Assembly: GCA_022592435.1 (NCBI GenBank) | Contig: JABYQS010000003.1 | Span: forward strand, 310,001-374,000 | Direction of reading: 5' to 3' | DNA: 64,000 nucleotides | DNA from: Cerioporus squamosus | Taxonomy: Eukaryota; Basidiomycota; Agaricomycetes; Polyporales; Polyporaceae | Translations under genes and position numbers: made by a program | Notes under the pieces: generated by a model | Database searches by the model: none | Told to the model about the DNA's origin: nothing | The model's input: only the letters and a program-made list of their open reading frames with translations | In this document: positions 21,998 through 35,492 of the stretch, in pieces | Layout: each line of letters starts with the position of its first letter | How positions within the stretch are numbered: the first letter of the stretch is position 1

Positions 21998-23829
21998 GGC
22001 GGATCCGGCGTGAAGATCGGAAGGGGTCTTGAGATCGATTGGCACGAGTGTGGTGTGGAGTGACAGCCCTTCTGCTCGGGGTGTGCGGCGTCCGGGAGGC
22101 GAGAAACGAGGAGAATCGACAGCGAGACTAGTAAAGGACAAGTATACTCGAGCACAGAGAAATGACAAGCAGAAGAGCTATGCGCAAACGACAAGTCAGC
22201 GACAAACGGAGGAGAGCGATTCAAAAGATGAAGGCAGGGTTTCGACAGCGATGCGACAGGAACTACGGACGTCCCGGAGGACGCTTGACGGTGGGTGTGT
22301 TTTTCTAGGAGGGGAGACCGCGGTGGATGGACGGAGACAAGGGTGGCGAAAGCGAGTCGTGCGGAGTACAGATTGCGGCGGAGTTTCCGGTCTGCGCGTC
22401 GCCCGCCCTCAACTTTCTACCACGAGGATATCAGCAGAAATCGTGCAAGGGGCGGGGCGCTTTCATACTCCGGTACTCGGCCGACTCAATCTAGGCCATT
22501 CTTGGTCAAAGTATTGATTGCGTCCATGCCGCAGCCCAGAGCCCATTGTGGATGTCCCCGCTCTTGACATGTCTTTCGCGGGTCCTCTGCTTCACTGCTC
22601 TGCATGCTTCTATGCCCACCGGCTCTTGTCGCAGATGCAGTCAGGTCCCACGCAGAGTTATCTGGGTGTGGCTACTGCCCACGGCAGATGCATCGTCAGT
22701 GGGTCCTTATGGGTCCGTGCTCAAAGGATTGCCGTGCGTCAATTTGCGTGGCAGCTTTCGAACGCCGACTCGTATGTGGAAGCGTATTTCTTCCTAATCT
22801 GGACAATTCCCCCCACTCAACCACCAACGAGCTGTTGACCTTGGTTACGTGCAGATAGTCTCGGAAGGACAGCTGGTATCGGCTGCTCAGTATCGTTCCA
22901 TACATTGTTCGCATCGACGTCCCCGTATCCATAGGTAGAGATCATCCCGGCCTGCGGGCTTAGTGGTGAGTACCTCTAAGTACCCTCGCGGGCGATATCG
23001 ATCGCGACGTCCATCAGCTTGGACCAGTCCTGGATCATCTGTCAAACAGCGCTGAGGGCGGAGGGGGCTCAAGAACCTGATGTGTCTGCGTCGGATGCAT
23101 CCACTTATTGTCCGCTCGAGGCTCAAGCTGACACGTTGGAGGTTCTGCGTCCCTTGTGCTCTCTGCATCAATCTCAAGGTGACTTCTGCGCCGAACATCA
23201 ACAAGCACCGTTGAGTTCCACGAGTTTCGTCCCATCGCGGCTGCCAGCACCCCATTGTGCCCCAGATTTGTGCTTGTACAGTTTCCGCGCTCGGACCTGA
23301 GGCTTAATCTTCAGTGTACACATCAGTACTGAATTAAACCATTTATCCAGTCGCACGCGAGCGCACTCCCTACCTCCGCGATGAGTGATGGCCAGTTTTG
23401 ACCGCAATGCGCTCGTACTGTAGCCAACAACACCACAGAGTCAAGGAGAGCAAGACAACGCCGATGTTCTGACAGTTATGTAGTGGACGTCTGCGTGCGC
23501 ACGTCGAGCAAAGGGAGGCAAAGGGTCAATTGCGTGAATCATCGGCTTGAGTGGCGTACCTGAGAGGAGTACCGAGAGAAGCACAGGACCTGCCTGTTTG
23601 GGAGATTTGTACGTAAGCTCAGCGGGGTCGCACGCGCCTGCTTGGCCGTGCGAGCGATTGCAGCTCGTCGCTCGCTGCGAACGCCCTCGACGTCCCGCGC
23701 ACTGCTCCGTGCAGTCGACAGAGGCTTTTGTGGCCGCCTCGTCCATATCCCACTGCTCCCCCTACCTTCACGAGCTCTGGTTCATCCATCCTCGTCTGAT
23801 TGGCGTCCCCATACACACACTCATGCGCG
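21998..23829. other. Long divergent intergenic region
   Basis: About 1.8 kb between two genes transcribed away from each other (the RRM protein to the left, neurofibromin to the right). It must hold both promoters. Open frames here are short and show no domain. A transcribed leader or an unrecognised small gene cannot be excluded. Confidence 0.5.
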
Positions 23830-26800
23830 ATGCCTGCAAGACGTGCCTCTGCGGGTCATAACATCGCGAGTACCTCCCGTGTTCACAGGAGCAATGGATC
23901 CAACCACAGCATATCGGCTCAATCACCCGTCCTGCAGGCCTCCAGCCTTCCTTACGCGTCCTCCGCCAGCATACCCGCGTCCCCACAGCAAAAAGTAGTC
24001 CAAGTCCTCATAAACAGGCTCAAAAACAAGGTACGTGCACCTTGCAATCCGTCTTGCACACGCTGGCTGCGGGGTCTGATGGCATTGCTTGTCCAGCTGC
24101 CATGTAATTCCGGGATCTCATTAACGGAGCTGGAGGCGGATGACGCTGTGCAGCAAACGGTGGAGGCACTGGTGGATCTGTCTCGGGACTCGCTGGACAT
24201 GATTTCGCTGGCGTTGACGGAGCAGCTAGAGAAGCTTGCGAAGGTGCGTAGTACGAGCCCGATGCTATGTCATGAACTCAGCCTCTTGCAGCAAATCGAG
24301 GGCGCAGGGTTTCGCGGGGTCGACATTCTCCAGTCCCAACTCTTCCTCCTCAAGGTCCTCGCGCTTGCAATGGCGTCGCGTTGGGGATCTCGCGTCGAGG
24401 AGACTAGGCCGAATTCCCGGGGCAGCAAGCCAGCTCCTGGATCGAAGCCTGCAACGCCAGACTCCTCCTTCCCCGCGCCCGGACGCGGTCGACATGTCTC
24501 TACGGAGCAGCTGTCTACATCGGCGACGACCCTCATTGAACCGCCTCCCCTTGACGACAACTGTGCGCGGTACATCATCAGCGTCATGGTTCTCCTACTC
24601 AGGCAAGCTGCGCCACGCAAACACCGGCTCACATCTTCGGCGAGCATGAGCTTTGATGCTTCCTTCCAGGACTTCGAGTCGGTCGAATCCCACGAGTTCG
24701 GTGGAAATGACGAGCCCTTGGCAACGCTTCCACCACCCATCGCTCCTGGTGCGGCACCGCGCACGATCAACCGCGCTAAACACCCGTCTTCCATTTCACT
24801 CAATTCAGGAGGTGTTTCCAGCTCAATCTCCAGTCGCCTGCCTCAACACTCGGTGACCTACGAGAAGACGTCCTTCCTGGTCGCGAAGTCGGTGCTGTCT
24901 CTGCACTCGTCCATCGCAAAGTACACGGGTCGGATAGTATACCATCTCTCGGCATCCAACTGGTCGGTCGTCCTTCACAGGATTCGGCAGCGGATACATG
25001 GCTTAGCTGGTACCACGGAGCCTGATCCAGACACCGTTGACCTCCAGCTGATTACCTACAGCGCGCTGGACAGAGCGAAGTTGGTACAGTCCTTGCAAGG
25101 TACGATGCTTCGTCTTGCCGTTGTATAGCGGTCAAGCTAAGCTGATCATAGAACTGTCGTCCTCACTCATCAATCTGAAGAAGGACGCACAAATTCCGGT
25201 GTCGATAGCGCTTCGGACGGCGATCTGGAACTGGATAGAGCTCTGTCCTGACGAGTACAACGATGCTCTCCTGTTACATCGTCGTTTGGAAGGCGCGCCC
25301 GAGCGGGTTTTCGACCTGCTGTACGATCTGCAGGAGAGCTCACGAGAGAAGGCTGGCGCGTGGCCGACGCTTGCCGTGCTTCTCTGCATCAGCCACGACC
25401 GCCTCAAAGGCGAACTGGAGACGTCGCTCGGCCAGAAGGCGCTTTACCGGAAGGACCGGAACATCACCGAGCTTATTACGAGGAACCTGCCCTACTCGTC
25501 GAAGTACTCCGAGGTCGCCATCGTCTGCGCGGTCGACGTCTGCAGGGCGGCTTCGAGAGTGCGGCCACATCCTGACGGGGAGAACGAGGCGCCTTTGATT
25601 GCGACTGCGTATGACCTTGCTCACGAGCTGAAGGTTGGGTTTCAGTCTTCTTCGCTGTCGAATGTTCTGACATTGTTGGCGCTCGCCAGATGACACTTCT
25701 GAAGTGGACGAAGGATCGTCCGTTCTGGGAGTGCCCAGACGACATCGACGTGGCCATGTTATCAGATGCCATGGCCGCTCTGTACCGCTTTCTACCTGAG
25801 GAGGAGTCTATCCCGTTCTTCCAGCAGTGCCTCGAACCGGAGCGTTCTGAAGCAGTCAAGATTTGTGCCGTCAAAGCCTGTTTGACGTTGATTGTCGACG
25901 TGAATATCTCTCTCCTTCCCTGCACGATCATAGCTAACTCCCTATCTCTTAGGGATGGAAGCTCCCATGGCAGCGCTCAATGGATCCCTTGAAAGACAAG
26001 ATCAAGGGGCGCCTCAACTTCATCTTCCACGTATGTATTTTAACCCTTATGCTTGTTGACCCAAATGAACTCGCTTTCTGCAGAGCGCGTACACACGTCG
26101 AAGCGAGGTCGACGCACACGGATCGTCTCGCAAGGCTGCCTTACGACCAAGAGCCAAGCGGTATACGTCTGAGACGCTGCCTGACCGTGATTTGCTGATC
26201 CTTGGAATCTTGACCCTCTGGCGCGCTGATATATGGTGGTACCATGATCTCTTGACCGACGACGTCGTTGAGTCGGTCTTCCCGTCCTGCGTTGCCATCT
26301 ACACTGCACCTGCGGACCCAGCTGTGCGGTGGTCGCTAGGCAGAACATTCAGTTACTTCATCGATTCCGTCGTTCAGTGCCCCGTGAACAATCCCAGGTA
26401 TCCCATACTGTTGCGATGGGTGAAGGAAGTCGGGTGGGTTCAATTCTTGAATGATGCTTGATCTGGTGTTCACATTGCCTTCAGCCCTGCTGTCCTTTCG
26501 TCGGTCTCCAACAATCTCCTGAGCACCCGGACCGAACTACAGACGCAGCGCATGCTCATTCAACAAGCATATGAGATCATGTATCGGTATGCCGTGAACG
26601 ACCCGTCGGATTCACAGCTTCGGCAGTCCCTTCGAATGGACAAGACACGGGTGTCCTCCTTCGCGCTGGCAGAGATTGCCTTCCTCGTCTCATTGTGCTC
26701 ATTTGACCCGGTCGTATCATACACCGCGTGCCAGTGTCTACGTCTACTGGCGCAGGCTGAGCGGCAGCCCGAGGCTCCGCAAGCCTCGGACATCAACGAG

Positions 26801-29800
26801 GACGAGGTCCTCAAGCGTCATCCCATCTACGAGCAGCTTGGTGATCCGAAGGTCTCGATGATCGGTGGGTGTATTCATGTGCGTGGCTGCTCAGCAGGAC
26901 GCTGATGTCTTGCAGGCCGAGTGGGACATCAGAAGCGGATCAGGAAGCTCATGCGCCTCATCACCTCGCCGTCTGCGATCCATGTCGCGGTTTGGCAGGA
27001 GCTCTACTTCCGCTGGTGCGCGTTGACGGAGATGACCATCCGGATGACCTTCGAGCAGACGGCGGATGGGCTAGAGAATGGCGTTGCTCCGGTTGGTGAC
27101 AAGTCGCTCTCCGTTGAGGTGAGTTACTCGAGGTTTCCAGACGATAGAGTAGCACTCAATGTCGGGGCAACTAGGATCGGCAAGCCCAATGGCAGAACCT
27201 GACTCTCCTCCTCGCCTCTTTTGGAGCGGCGTGCGCCCGGGATCACCATGACCCGTCGGCATTGCTCAAGCTCATTCCCCATGCGATCATTCCTGATAGT
27301 TGTCGTGTGCTCCGCGACCCTAACGACCTCTTGACAAACTTCTTGACCGAGACGGTCAACTTGCTCGTAAACGACCTTCCTCAAGTTCGCGACGTCGCAC
27401 GGGAGGCACTGAGTAATGAGGCGAGCCATCGCCTGTACGCTCGCATTGTCAAGCAGCTCGATGAGTACGTCGTCCGTGTTTCTGGTATGTTCAACAGACT
27501 GCTAACTCTGGTCCCAGCGTCATTCGCATGGTCACGGACGACGAGCACGTGAACTACCCGATCCTTGTAGTCTTCCTGGACCAGTTCATCGCCATCCTGA
27601 AGGTCCTTTCGGAGAACGTGCACAACCTCACGGAAGATCTCCGTGTCATCGACATTCCGAGCACACTTTACACCTTGGCGACGTTTATTAGCCGGATCGA
27701 GGACACCGAACTCGCATCCGCCCGTCTCAAGGTTAAGTTCTGTACGCTATGCAGCAGCGTGTTCAGCAGAACCGAGCCCGTCATTATGCGCAACAAGGAG
27801 AGCAGCATGCGTCAGAGCATCGCTGACATCATTGTCGACTGGGTGCAGGAGACGCCGGTGGTTAGTCTCTACGTTTGACATGAGGGCACGCTCTCACGAC
27901 ACTACGTTCCAGGAGGATGGATTTTCGAGCGCGCAGAACGAGCTCAATATTGCAGTGTTCAGGGCTGCGGTCACTTTGTTCGATCGTCTGCAGCTCGAGC
28001 CCTCGGACGGCACAACAGGAGAGGACGTTGCGCATGCGGTATCCCGGTTGTTCATCCGTTACGCGAATTTCCTTGTCAAGACATGGGAGATTTCAAGATA
28101 CGATGGCAACGTAAGTGTGTCTTCTGCCCTCTGCGAACCTTTTGGATTGACGGGTTTGCAGGCCACCAACGACGGCATCTCCGAGAAATCGTCGCTGTCT
28201 AAGGTTTGTCTCCATGGTAGCTCATGGCAAGTGGGGCTGACCAATGAACAGCTCCGCCTACAGCAACGTGAAGGCGATCTCAGGGAGTTGCTCATTAACG
28301 GGCTTTCGTCTCTCGTCAGCGCCAACACCGAGTGTGGTGTCAAGCATTGCCTCAGTCTCGCCTATGACCCCGACCCAACCAAGCGCCTGATCTTCGCGCA
28401 TGTGTTCATACGCGTCCTAAAGGAGGGCATCAAGTTCACATCATACGAGGAGACCCCTGTTGTGGTCAAGCAAAGTCGCCTCTGCGAGGTCAGTCACCTC
28501 GCATAATTCTGCACGAGCATGTAGTCACCTTTGTCAATAGCTCGTCAAGGGACCGGACGTAAGTACATATTCAGTGCACATATTGCGAACGCTGCTCAAA
28601 GTCGCACAAGATGGCCTTGGCTTTGGCCATTTGTGAGATCTGCCCTCCTAACGAAGTGGATGCAATGAACGCGGTCTTGCTGAACCTCTTCGACACCCGT
28701 TCGGCACTCATGAACCTGTTGAAGACGATGATTGACAACGAGATCGCGAAGACGGGTTCGTAATCCCTCCATGTCGATTATCGTTCAGTTTGCTCAATTC
28801 ACCCGCAGAAAGCGACACGGCTCTCTTTCGCAGCAACTCCACCTGCACCCGGTTCCTTTCCGCGTTCGCAAGGGTGTATGGCTACAATTACCTCCGCTCG
28901 CTGATTGTCCCTCTGGTCAAGAGCGTGACTTCGGTTCCACCGGGTCATGGTTATGAGCTGGACCCTGCCAAGGTATCCAAGGAGGAGCTGCGACAGAACA
29001 AGGAGACTGTCGAGTTCGTTACGTCGAAGTTCTTGGAGATCATCTCCTCGTCGATTCCCGCGCTGCCATCGTACGTTCCACCACATTACTCTGGTACTGT
29101 GGTTGACTTCGGTGTCTAGGATTATTCGGGAGATCTGCGCTCACATTGCGAAGGCTGTGTAAGTCTATGTTTTTTCTGACATCGAGGAACTCGTCGTTGA
29201 TTTGGAGCAGTAACGAAGTTTGGCCCGAGGCCAAGTTTGCTGCCCTTGGCGCCTTCATCTTCCTACGGTAAGTAGTTCTGCGTGCGATATGCGATGTCTC
29301 GTTTAACTTATTTCTTCAAGGTTCATCTCGCCTGCTATCGTCACCCCAGAGACCGTCGATGTCACCCTCCCGCCTGACCCTACGGTCCGTCGTGGGCTCA
29401 TGGTCATTGCAAAGATCATCCAGAACTTGGCGAACAACATCCTCTTCGGAAAGGAAGCTCACATGGTCATACTGAATGACTTCCTCAAGGACAACATCGT
29501 TACCGTCACCAAATTCTTGAGCGAGATCAACAAGTACGTTCCTCCTGGACCTGAGGAAGAAGCAGATGAATGGCTCGAGCGCACGTACGACGACACGGAC
29601 ACCATTGTGCTGCACCGATTCTTCGAGAAACATGCCGACAAGATTGGAAAGGAGTTGCTCAGCTCCTCGAAAGTCTCCGCGGAGAAGATGACCCCGGAAG
29701 CTGAGACGCAGGCTGCTAATGGCAAGCGCGCGTGGGATGCACTGTGTGCAGCATTAGTCGAGCTGGGGCAACCCTTGGAGAGCCCGAAGATGTCTACGTT

Positions 29801-32800
29801 GAGTAGCCGCGAACATCGGGAATACCTCGACCTCATGGCAAGGTGCGACCGCCGTGATACATCCACCGTTCAGGAACTTTTCGTCGAGGGCATGACTCCA
29901 CAAGTGAGTTCCTTGATACATGCTGTAAATGTTGTATGTCGACTAACACATTCGCAGGACTCCAACGCCGTGTTCATTCTTTCGGTCTCGAAGATCGACG
30001 TAGAGGTCCTAGACCTGGAGCTCTTACTCTACTACATTTTCAAGGTGATACCCCAATCTGCTTAGGAGGGGTCTGAGACTAACCGACATCGCTCAGAGCG
30101 TCACGTCGCCTACGAACGAGGGTCGCGACTTTGATATCATCTTCGACTTCACTGGATTCACTTCCACATCTCAAATACCTGCACAGTGGCTTAAGTTCGC
30201 AACGGAAACAATACCCATCGATATCTGGAGGCGCTTCCGGACATTGCGCCTCCTCACACCAAATACCTTTGCTCTCCGGTACCTTCGTAGATTGTATAAT
30301 AACCTTACTTCAGGCGAGTACTCTTACTGTTCAGGATAACGTCCGTCTAATTCTCGCGCAGGAGCCACGGAATCCATACATATCACTATTCATACCTCCG
30401 TCGGGGAACTGCTGAGTCAGTATCCAGACGGCCTCACTGCACCTTCCCTTGGCTACGCTGGTGAGTTTCGTCGCGAATCTCGTCACAAGCAACGCATATT
30501 GAGGGCTTCCAGTTGCGCTCGAGTCTGAGCTTAGTGACGATTTCGACGACGTCACAATGAGGCAGACGCACCCTATGCGAGTACCGGTCTCAATGCGGGT
30601 TGCTCAGAGCCACATTCGGGTAACGACCGTGAGTGTGTTTTGTGTTCAGGCTTCCATCGAACGTTGTCTAAACGCGCTTCAGACCAAAGCGCTACCGATC
30701 TCCAATCTACTCTCCTGCAAGGCCACTGAGCTCATCCCCCTCAGCGACATTAACGACGTGTACAATGTATCGACCGGGCATGACTCACACGAATTCATCA
30801 TTCGCAAGATCCGACAAGGTGTCACGTTGTACTTCTCGTCGCCTCATCGTGATGGAATTGTCAAGGTAGAGATCCTCTTTGCCAGGTATTCACCGTGTGG
30901 CTTAATATTGCGACAGGCGGTGCGGGCTGCGAAGAGTCTGATGCAACCAGTCAATCTGCCTACTGCTGAGCGGCATAGCAGGTTATCGAATATCATTACC
31001 ACCTTACTTCGCCTTGCATTCCTTGGCATCACCTCCGACGACGAGGAGCCTAGAGAGGCTTCGGTTGAGCTGCTCTCGGCGATTTGTACATATCTCGACT
31101 TCGAAGGTCGGCCGGCAGTTCCTTCCAAAGGCGAGTGCCCGTCATGCACGGCGTTGGAGATCTACTGATAGACTTGTGCTAGGTATCTATGCTTGTGGCC
31201 ATTCCGGACCGTACGTGGTGATGGTCAGCGAAGGGTTGGCTGCTCATGCACCGCAGCTGACGATGGACTTCATCGCTGAAATGGCGAGTTCGATCCCGAA
31301 GATGGACACCGCCATGAGAGCGAATTGCCTGCAATACCTCGGACCCTGGGTGAAGAACCTGCCGTTGTTCATCGACCCCACCAGCAAGTTCTTTGAGTCC
31401 TCTGGCACTCGGTTCCGTGATTGTATCCGTATGCTCGTAGATCTGACAACGTCCGAAAGCGAGGTATGCGATACCAGCCTTACATCTGCCCATCATACTT
31501 ACACAATGCTTGCAGTTATCTGCCTACGTCCAGAAGTACATTTGGGCCGAGGTTGGCAAACTGGAGACCAACACAGTCAACGTTATCCTCGACGAGCTGA
31601 TGCGTGCTGCCGTCGATGGAGGTATGGGCTCCTCAAGATGCGAGCGAGTGGCAGACACTATGAGTTCTGTGAACTCAATCAACGTCCGCGGTCGAATACT
31701 CGCACGAGTCCGCAAGGTATGGTTCCGCTTCATAGCTCTGGGCAGACTGATGTGAACTTCGATGCAGGTCATAGGCAAGACGTCCATCAAACCCACAAGG
31801 AACCTGTCGGACAATGTACATTGGAACGAGATCGCCTGCCTTACGCGCCTCATCCTGGTAGTCGGCTATACACCGAAGAACGTCGTCCAGTGCCAGCTCT
31901 TCGTCCCCGAGATCATGCACCTGGTGACTCTCATTGCCGCCACCGGGCAACTCTATGTTCGTGGCACGGTCTACGGCATCATCACTCACATGCTGCATGC
32001 GCTGTACTCGCTTCGTCTAACCGACGCAACAGCGAGTCCAGAGATCCAGTTCGTGATCGATGAGTGTTGCCAGCCTGAAGGAATGCGACTGTTCGGCCTC
32101 AGCAAGCCTACTCCAACAAGTGACTTCGTGCTTTACGACCCGCCCAACGGGAAGGCTCTTATCGACGACCTCGAGGCCTTGACTAGGTTACTGCTCAGAA
32201 TCATGGAGACCATCTCAGTCACCAAAGGTGGGTGCTATTACAGCCCTACTCAACAGCCCCCTTGCTAATGGTCGGACAGGTCTCTTGAACGTCTGGAGGG
32301 CACGGTGGATGAGCTTGATCACGTCGTCCGCTTTCCAGCTTTCACCAGCTGTTCAAAGTCGAGCCTTTGTCGCGTTGGGCGTTCTTGCAACCTCCGACGT
32401 CGATGACGATCTCCTCTATCAAATGCTCGTCGCATTCAAGACTGCGTTGTCACAAGCTAGCGAAACCGATACGACCTCCGTCGTCAGCATGCTCCGGTGT
32501 ATCACCAATGTTGTCCCAGCCACCAACGGGAACTCGCGTTACCTCGCTCAACTGTTTTGGCTTGCGGTCGCCCTGCTGCAGTCAAGCCACATGGCGCTCT
32601 ACGTCGAGGCTATCCGCCTCCTCCGAGTAACCGTTGAGACCATGGAGATGCACGGGCTGTTCAAGGAGCGTGGAGTCACGGCGACCCTCTTGGAAGGCCG
32701 TGTCGCGCTGGAGGAGATAGCATGCCAGCTGGACCATCTCTTGGGGCTCTCCTTCGACTCGAACTTCTCGTTCTCGCTCGCCGCGACAATCTTCAAGGGC

Positions 32801-33633
32801 GTCAGGCACTCGGCTCTTCGGGACGCCGCCGAAGGAGCGTTGCGCAGTCTCTTGAGTATCACCGTCCGGTCTTGCGTCGAAGTCGAGCACGCGGACGATG
32901 GCCCCGGCGCGCCTCTGTGTCAAGATGTCCTGGGATACGTCCTCGCTCTAATCCCTATGTCCACGCGCGTCCACAGCTTCCGGCGGCTCCTGGAGGAGGC
33001 CAACGTAGACGCCTCATGGCTATCGGACGAGGTGCTTATGGTCCAGAGCGAGGACGACCCGATCGTCAAGCTTCCCTTCGGACTCATTGGGTATGGGGAC
33101 AGCAACACCGCCTTGCTGGTGACGTCGTTCGTTGCCGCTATGCTCGCGACTGCACAAGGTGACGATACAGAGTCGGCGATCTTATACAACATCCTTTCGG
33201 ACATTGCGGATGCCTGGCCGGAGGTCATCGCAGTGACGTGAGTGCCCAACTTCGACGTCTCGATCCTCAAATACTCACTGGCTCTTGATGCAGGTATGAG
33301 AGCTTGCAGGACAAGATCAAGGAGGCGTTCGCGAATTCGAACAGCCCGACGATCCTGATTGCGGTGTCTAACGTCTTCCGTGTCACAACGCACGAGCTGG
33401 AGCGAGTGGCGCCCCCGAGTTCGCGTATCCTTGGTGGTGCTGGCTCGGCCTCGACGCTGAGCACGGTTGACGAGGGTGTCGTGCATGGTCCTGGGCGGCG
33501 TCACCTGAGCGCGCTCGAGGAGCAGGGTATGCAGGGACTGGTGAACAGCTTCCAATTCCTCCCGCTCAACCGCGGCCACGCGACGAAGATGATTCAGTGG
33601 ATCTCAGAGCTCGTCATGAAGATGATCGAGTGA
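23830..33633 (+). CDS. Neurofibromin/IRA-type Ras GTPase-activating protein
   Basis: Thirty exons spliced by 29 introns add up to 2754 codons (2753 aa). A long helical N-terminal part (residues 1 to about 1300) leads into a RasGAP domain at about 1310-1620. It has the arginine finger in ALFRSNSTCTRFL (Arg near 1378) and the FLRFISPAIVTP motif near 1487-1498. A Sec14-like lipid-binding region follows (about 1690-1820: FDIIFDFTGFTSTSQIP, WLKFATETIP, then ALRYLRRLYNN) with a PH-like part, and a long helical C-terminus to MKMIE. Neurofibromin and yeast Ira1/2 switch off Ras by speeding GTP hydrolysis, damping cAMP or MAPK signalling. The start ATG 23830 is the first in frame. Two introns (30314-30361, 31131-31182) are GC-AG, and exon 28541-28558 is 18 nt. 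Confidence 0.93.
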
Positions 33634-35492
33634 TCTTCCGGACGATTGTCGTGCTTGTTTTGTCTCGTCTTCGTGTTCGTGTCTCGTGTGCCGGGGGCAG
33701 GTTACGAGGTCTCAATGTTCGCAGTGCATCTAGAAATCAGGCGTTGTATGTAGTGCTATGATTACAGTACGCATCCCTATCCTACCTATCGCGCAGCTAT
33801 TCTTTCTCACATGCTCATCGCCCCTCCCAGCTCCCGTCCCGTGTAACTATCCTCGGTCCCTTCCGTCGCATTCATTCCACGTCTCATAAGGTTGATTCTC
33901 CGTCTCCCCATGCGCTCAGTATCCCATATGTGTGTCTCGGTGCTATACCACTTTCGTGTCATTTGCTAGCTATAGGGCATATTCGTCTTCGTTACGCACT
34001 TCGAGCTCGATGTATCTATCATCTTTTCCATCTGCTGTCGTCGCGCTTGCGCGTGCGGTGTCGTCTCCTGTCATATATGTTCTCCGTCGTCGCTGTATAC
34101 CTAGAAACATCTCCCATCCCACCTTCTCCCCGCTCGGAGTTAGCGTGCACTGTGCCCTGCCAGTGCTCTCCTGCGGCGCTGGAGGATAGAGCCCTGTCAC
34201 ATGGCGCAGAAGAGGGTATTTCGCCGCCAGCGTCGCAGTCCTCCTCCGCAGTGCGTACATATCGCCGGTTCACCGCAGAGATGACTGTCAAGATAAGTAT
34301 CCGGGCATGGTCGGAACAGTACTGGGCAGTGGAGGGCGAGATCCGCCGGTGTACCTGGGATGGAAGTCGGCTTGCTCGGTGCTGGTGCAACTTCACCACG
34401 ACACGACGCCACTTAATCCTCCCGCCTGGTCAAGATGACGACTTGGGCATGGACGTTCGTCTAGACCTCACTTCCATGAACTGCCTTTGCAGCCATGTTC
34501 ATCTTAGACTTCGCCAAGTACGACTGTACTCGCATTCTGATGAAACTTCTATGAGCGCAGCATACGTCAGGAGAAATGTTGGTTAGCCACACATACTGAG
34601 TCGGCATGATGGGGCATCCCCCTCTCGGGATTGGTAGGAACGCCGTTGTGCTGCGTAAAGCCACGACCATGCCATTTGGCGTTATGCGGCATGTCTGTTG
34701 ACTCCAGCGCAGCTCTTGCTATACGGCTAACCGACAGTCAGGTGGATGTTCGATGTTTTGCTGTACACTTGCTGTATGGCCTGTAGTATCCGTATCAGAT
34801 CCATGAAGTAACGGGTGGTGTCGGAATGAGCTGTCATGCTAAGATCTGTCCGCGTGGACGGCTAACATCGAATGCTGCTGCGCCGTGGAACTTGAAGCTT
34901 GAAGGGCCAAACGGGTTCGTCGAACGGGTGCGCAGTTGCTTCACCGACAGTGGAGTTAGGTATGCATATGCACCAACGGTCTCGCACGGAGGAGACCACG
35001 AGGACACACGGAGCGAGCAGAATCCGGTCAGGACGGAGGCCGGGGAGTCGAGCATGTGCACGTTCTGGACGTACACCGCCCTGCGGGGGCTGCGCAGATG
35101 GCAGCCTGGGAGGGTCCTGTGGGAGAAAGACGCCAGGGCCATGTACGAGACTTGGACACAGACGCTGCGCACCGTGCAGCTGACTTGTCCTCTCACCGTC
35201 TCTGCCAAGTCTCTGCATATAAGACTGCCGCGGTCCGCCCAAGACGACGCTTCCGCCAGCCGCGTACCACCCGCCACGTCCCCCGCTGACCCTCGCATGT
35301 CTACCTCCGGGCAGCAGTCGATTCCGATGAGCAACCTCGACACCAAGTACCGTGCTTCCACCCCCAGCAACTCTTCTCGTGGGAACGTAGTAGATCATGA
35401 CGCCCCCAATGGTGAGCCGCCCGAACCACAATATATGCCCATGGGCTGTGTGCTTCTCCCCCCTCTCTCTCTCCTGCCACCACGCCCTCACC
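33634..35492. other. Gene-poor stretch after neurofibromin
   Basis: About 1.9 kb up to the stomatin-like gene. Apart from a weak minus-strand candidate at 33970-34260, I see no supported gene. The right end is pyrimidine-rich just before the ATG at 35493, and a TATA-like ATATAAG lies near 35217. Confidence 0.45.
33970..34260 (-). CDS. Possible last exon of a small unrecognised gene
   Basis: A minus-strand frame of 96 codons ends with a balanced, charged segment (RYIELEVRNEDEYAL) before its stop. That looks more protein-like than its surroundings or the overlapping plus-strand frame. Upstream on the same strand there are GT/AG pairs that could supply further short exons near 34460-34610, but I could not build a consistent model. 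It would be convergent with neurofibromin. Function unknown; it may be a chance frame. Confidence 0.22.
   Translation of the reverse strand: MYALRRRTATLAAKYPLLRHVTGLYPPAPQESTGRAQCTLTPSGEKVGWEMFLGIQRRRRTYMTGDDTARASATTADGKDDRYIELEVRNEDEYAL

Noticed and set aside
22029..22517. 163-codon plus-strand frame upstream of the RRM gene
   Set aside because: It overlaps the start of the minus-strand RRM gene and its promoter and has no recognisable content.
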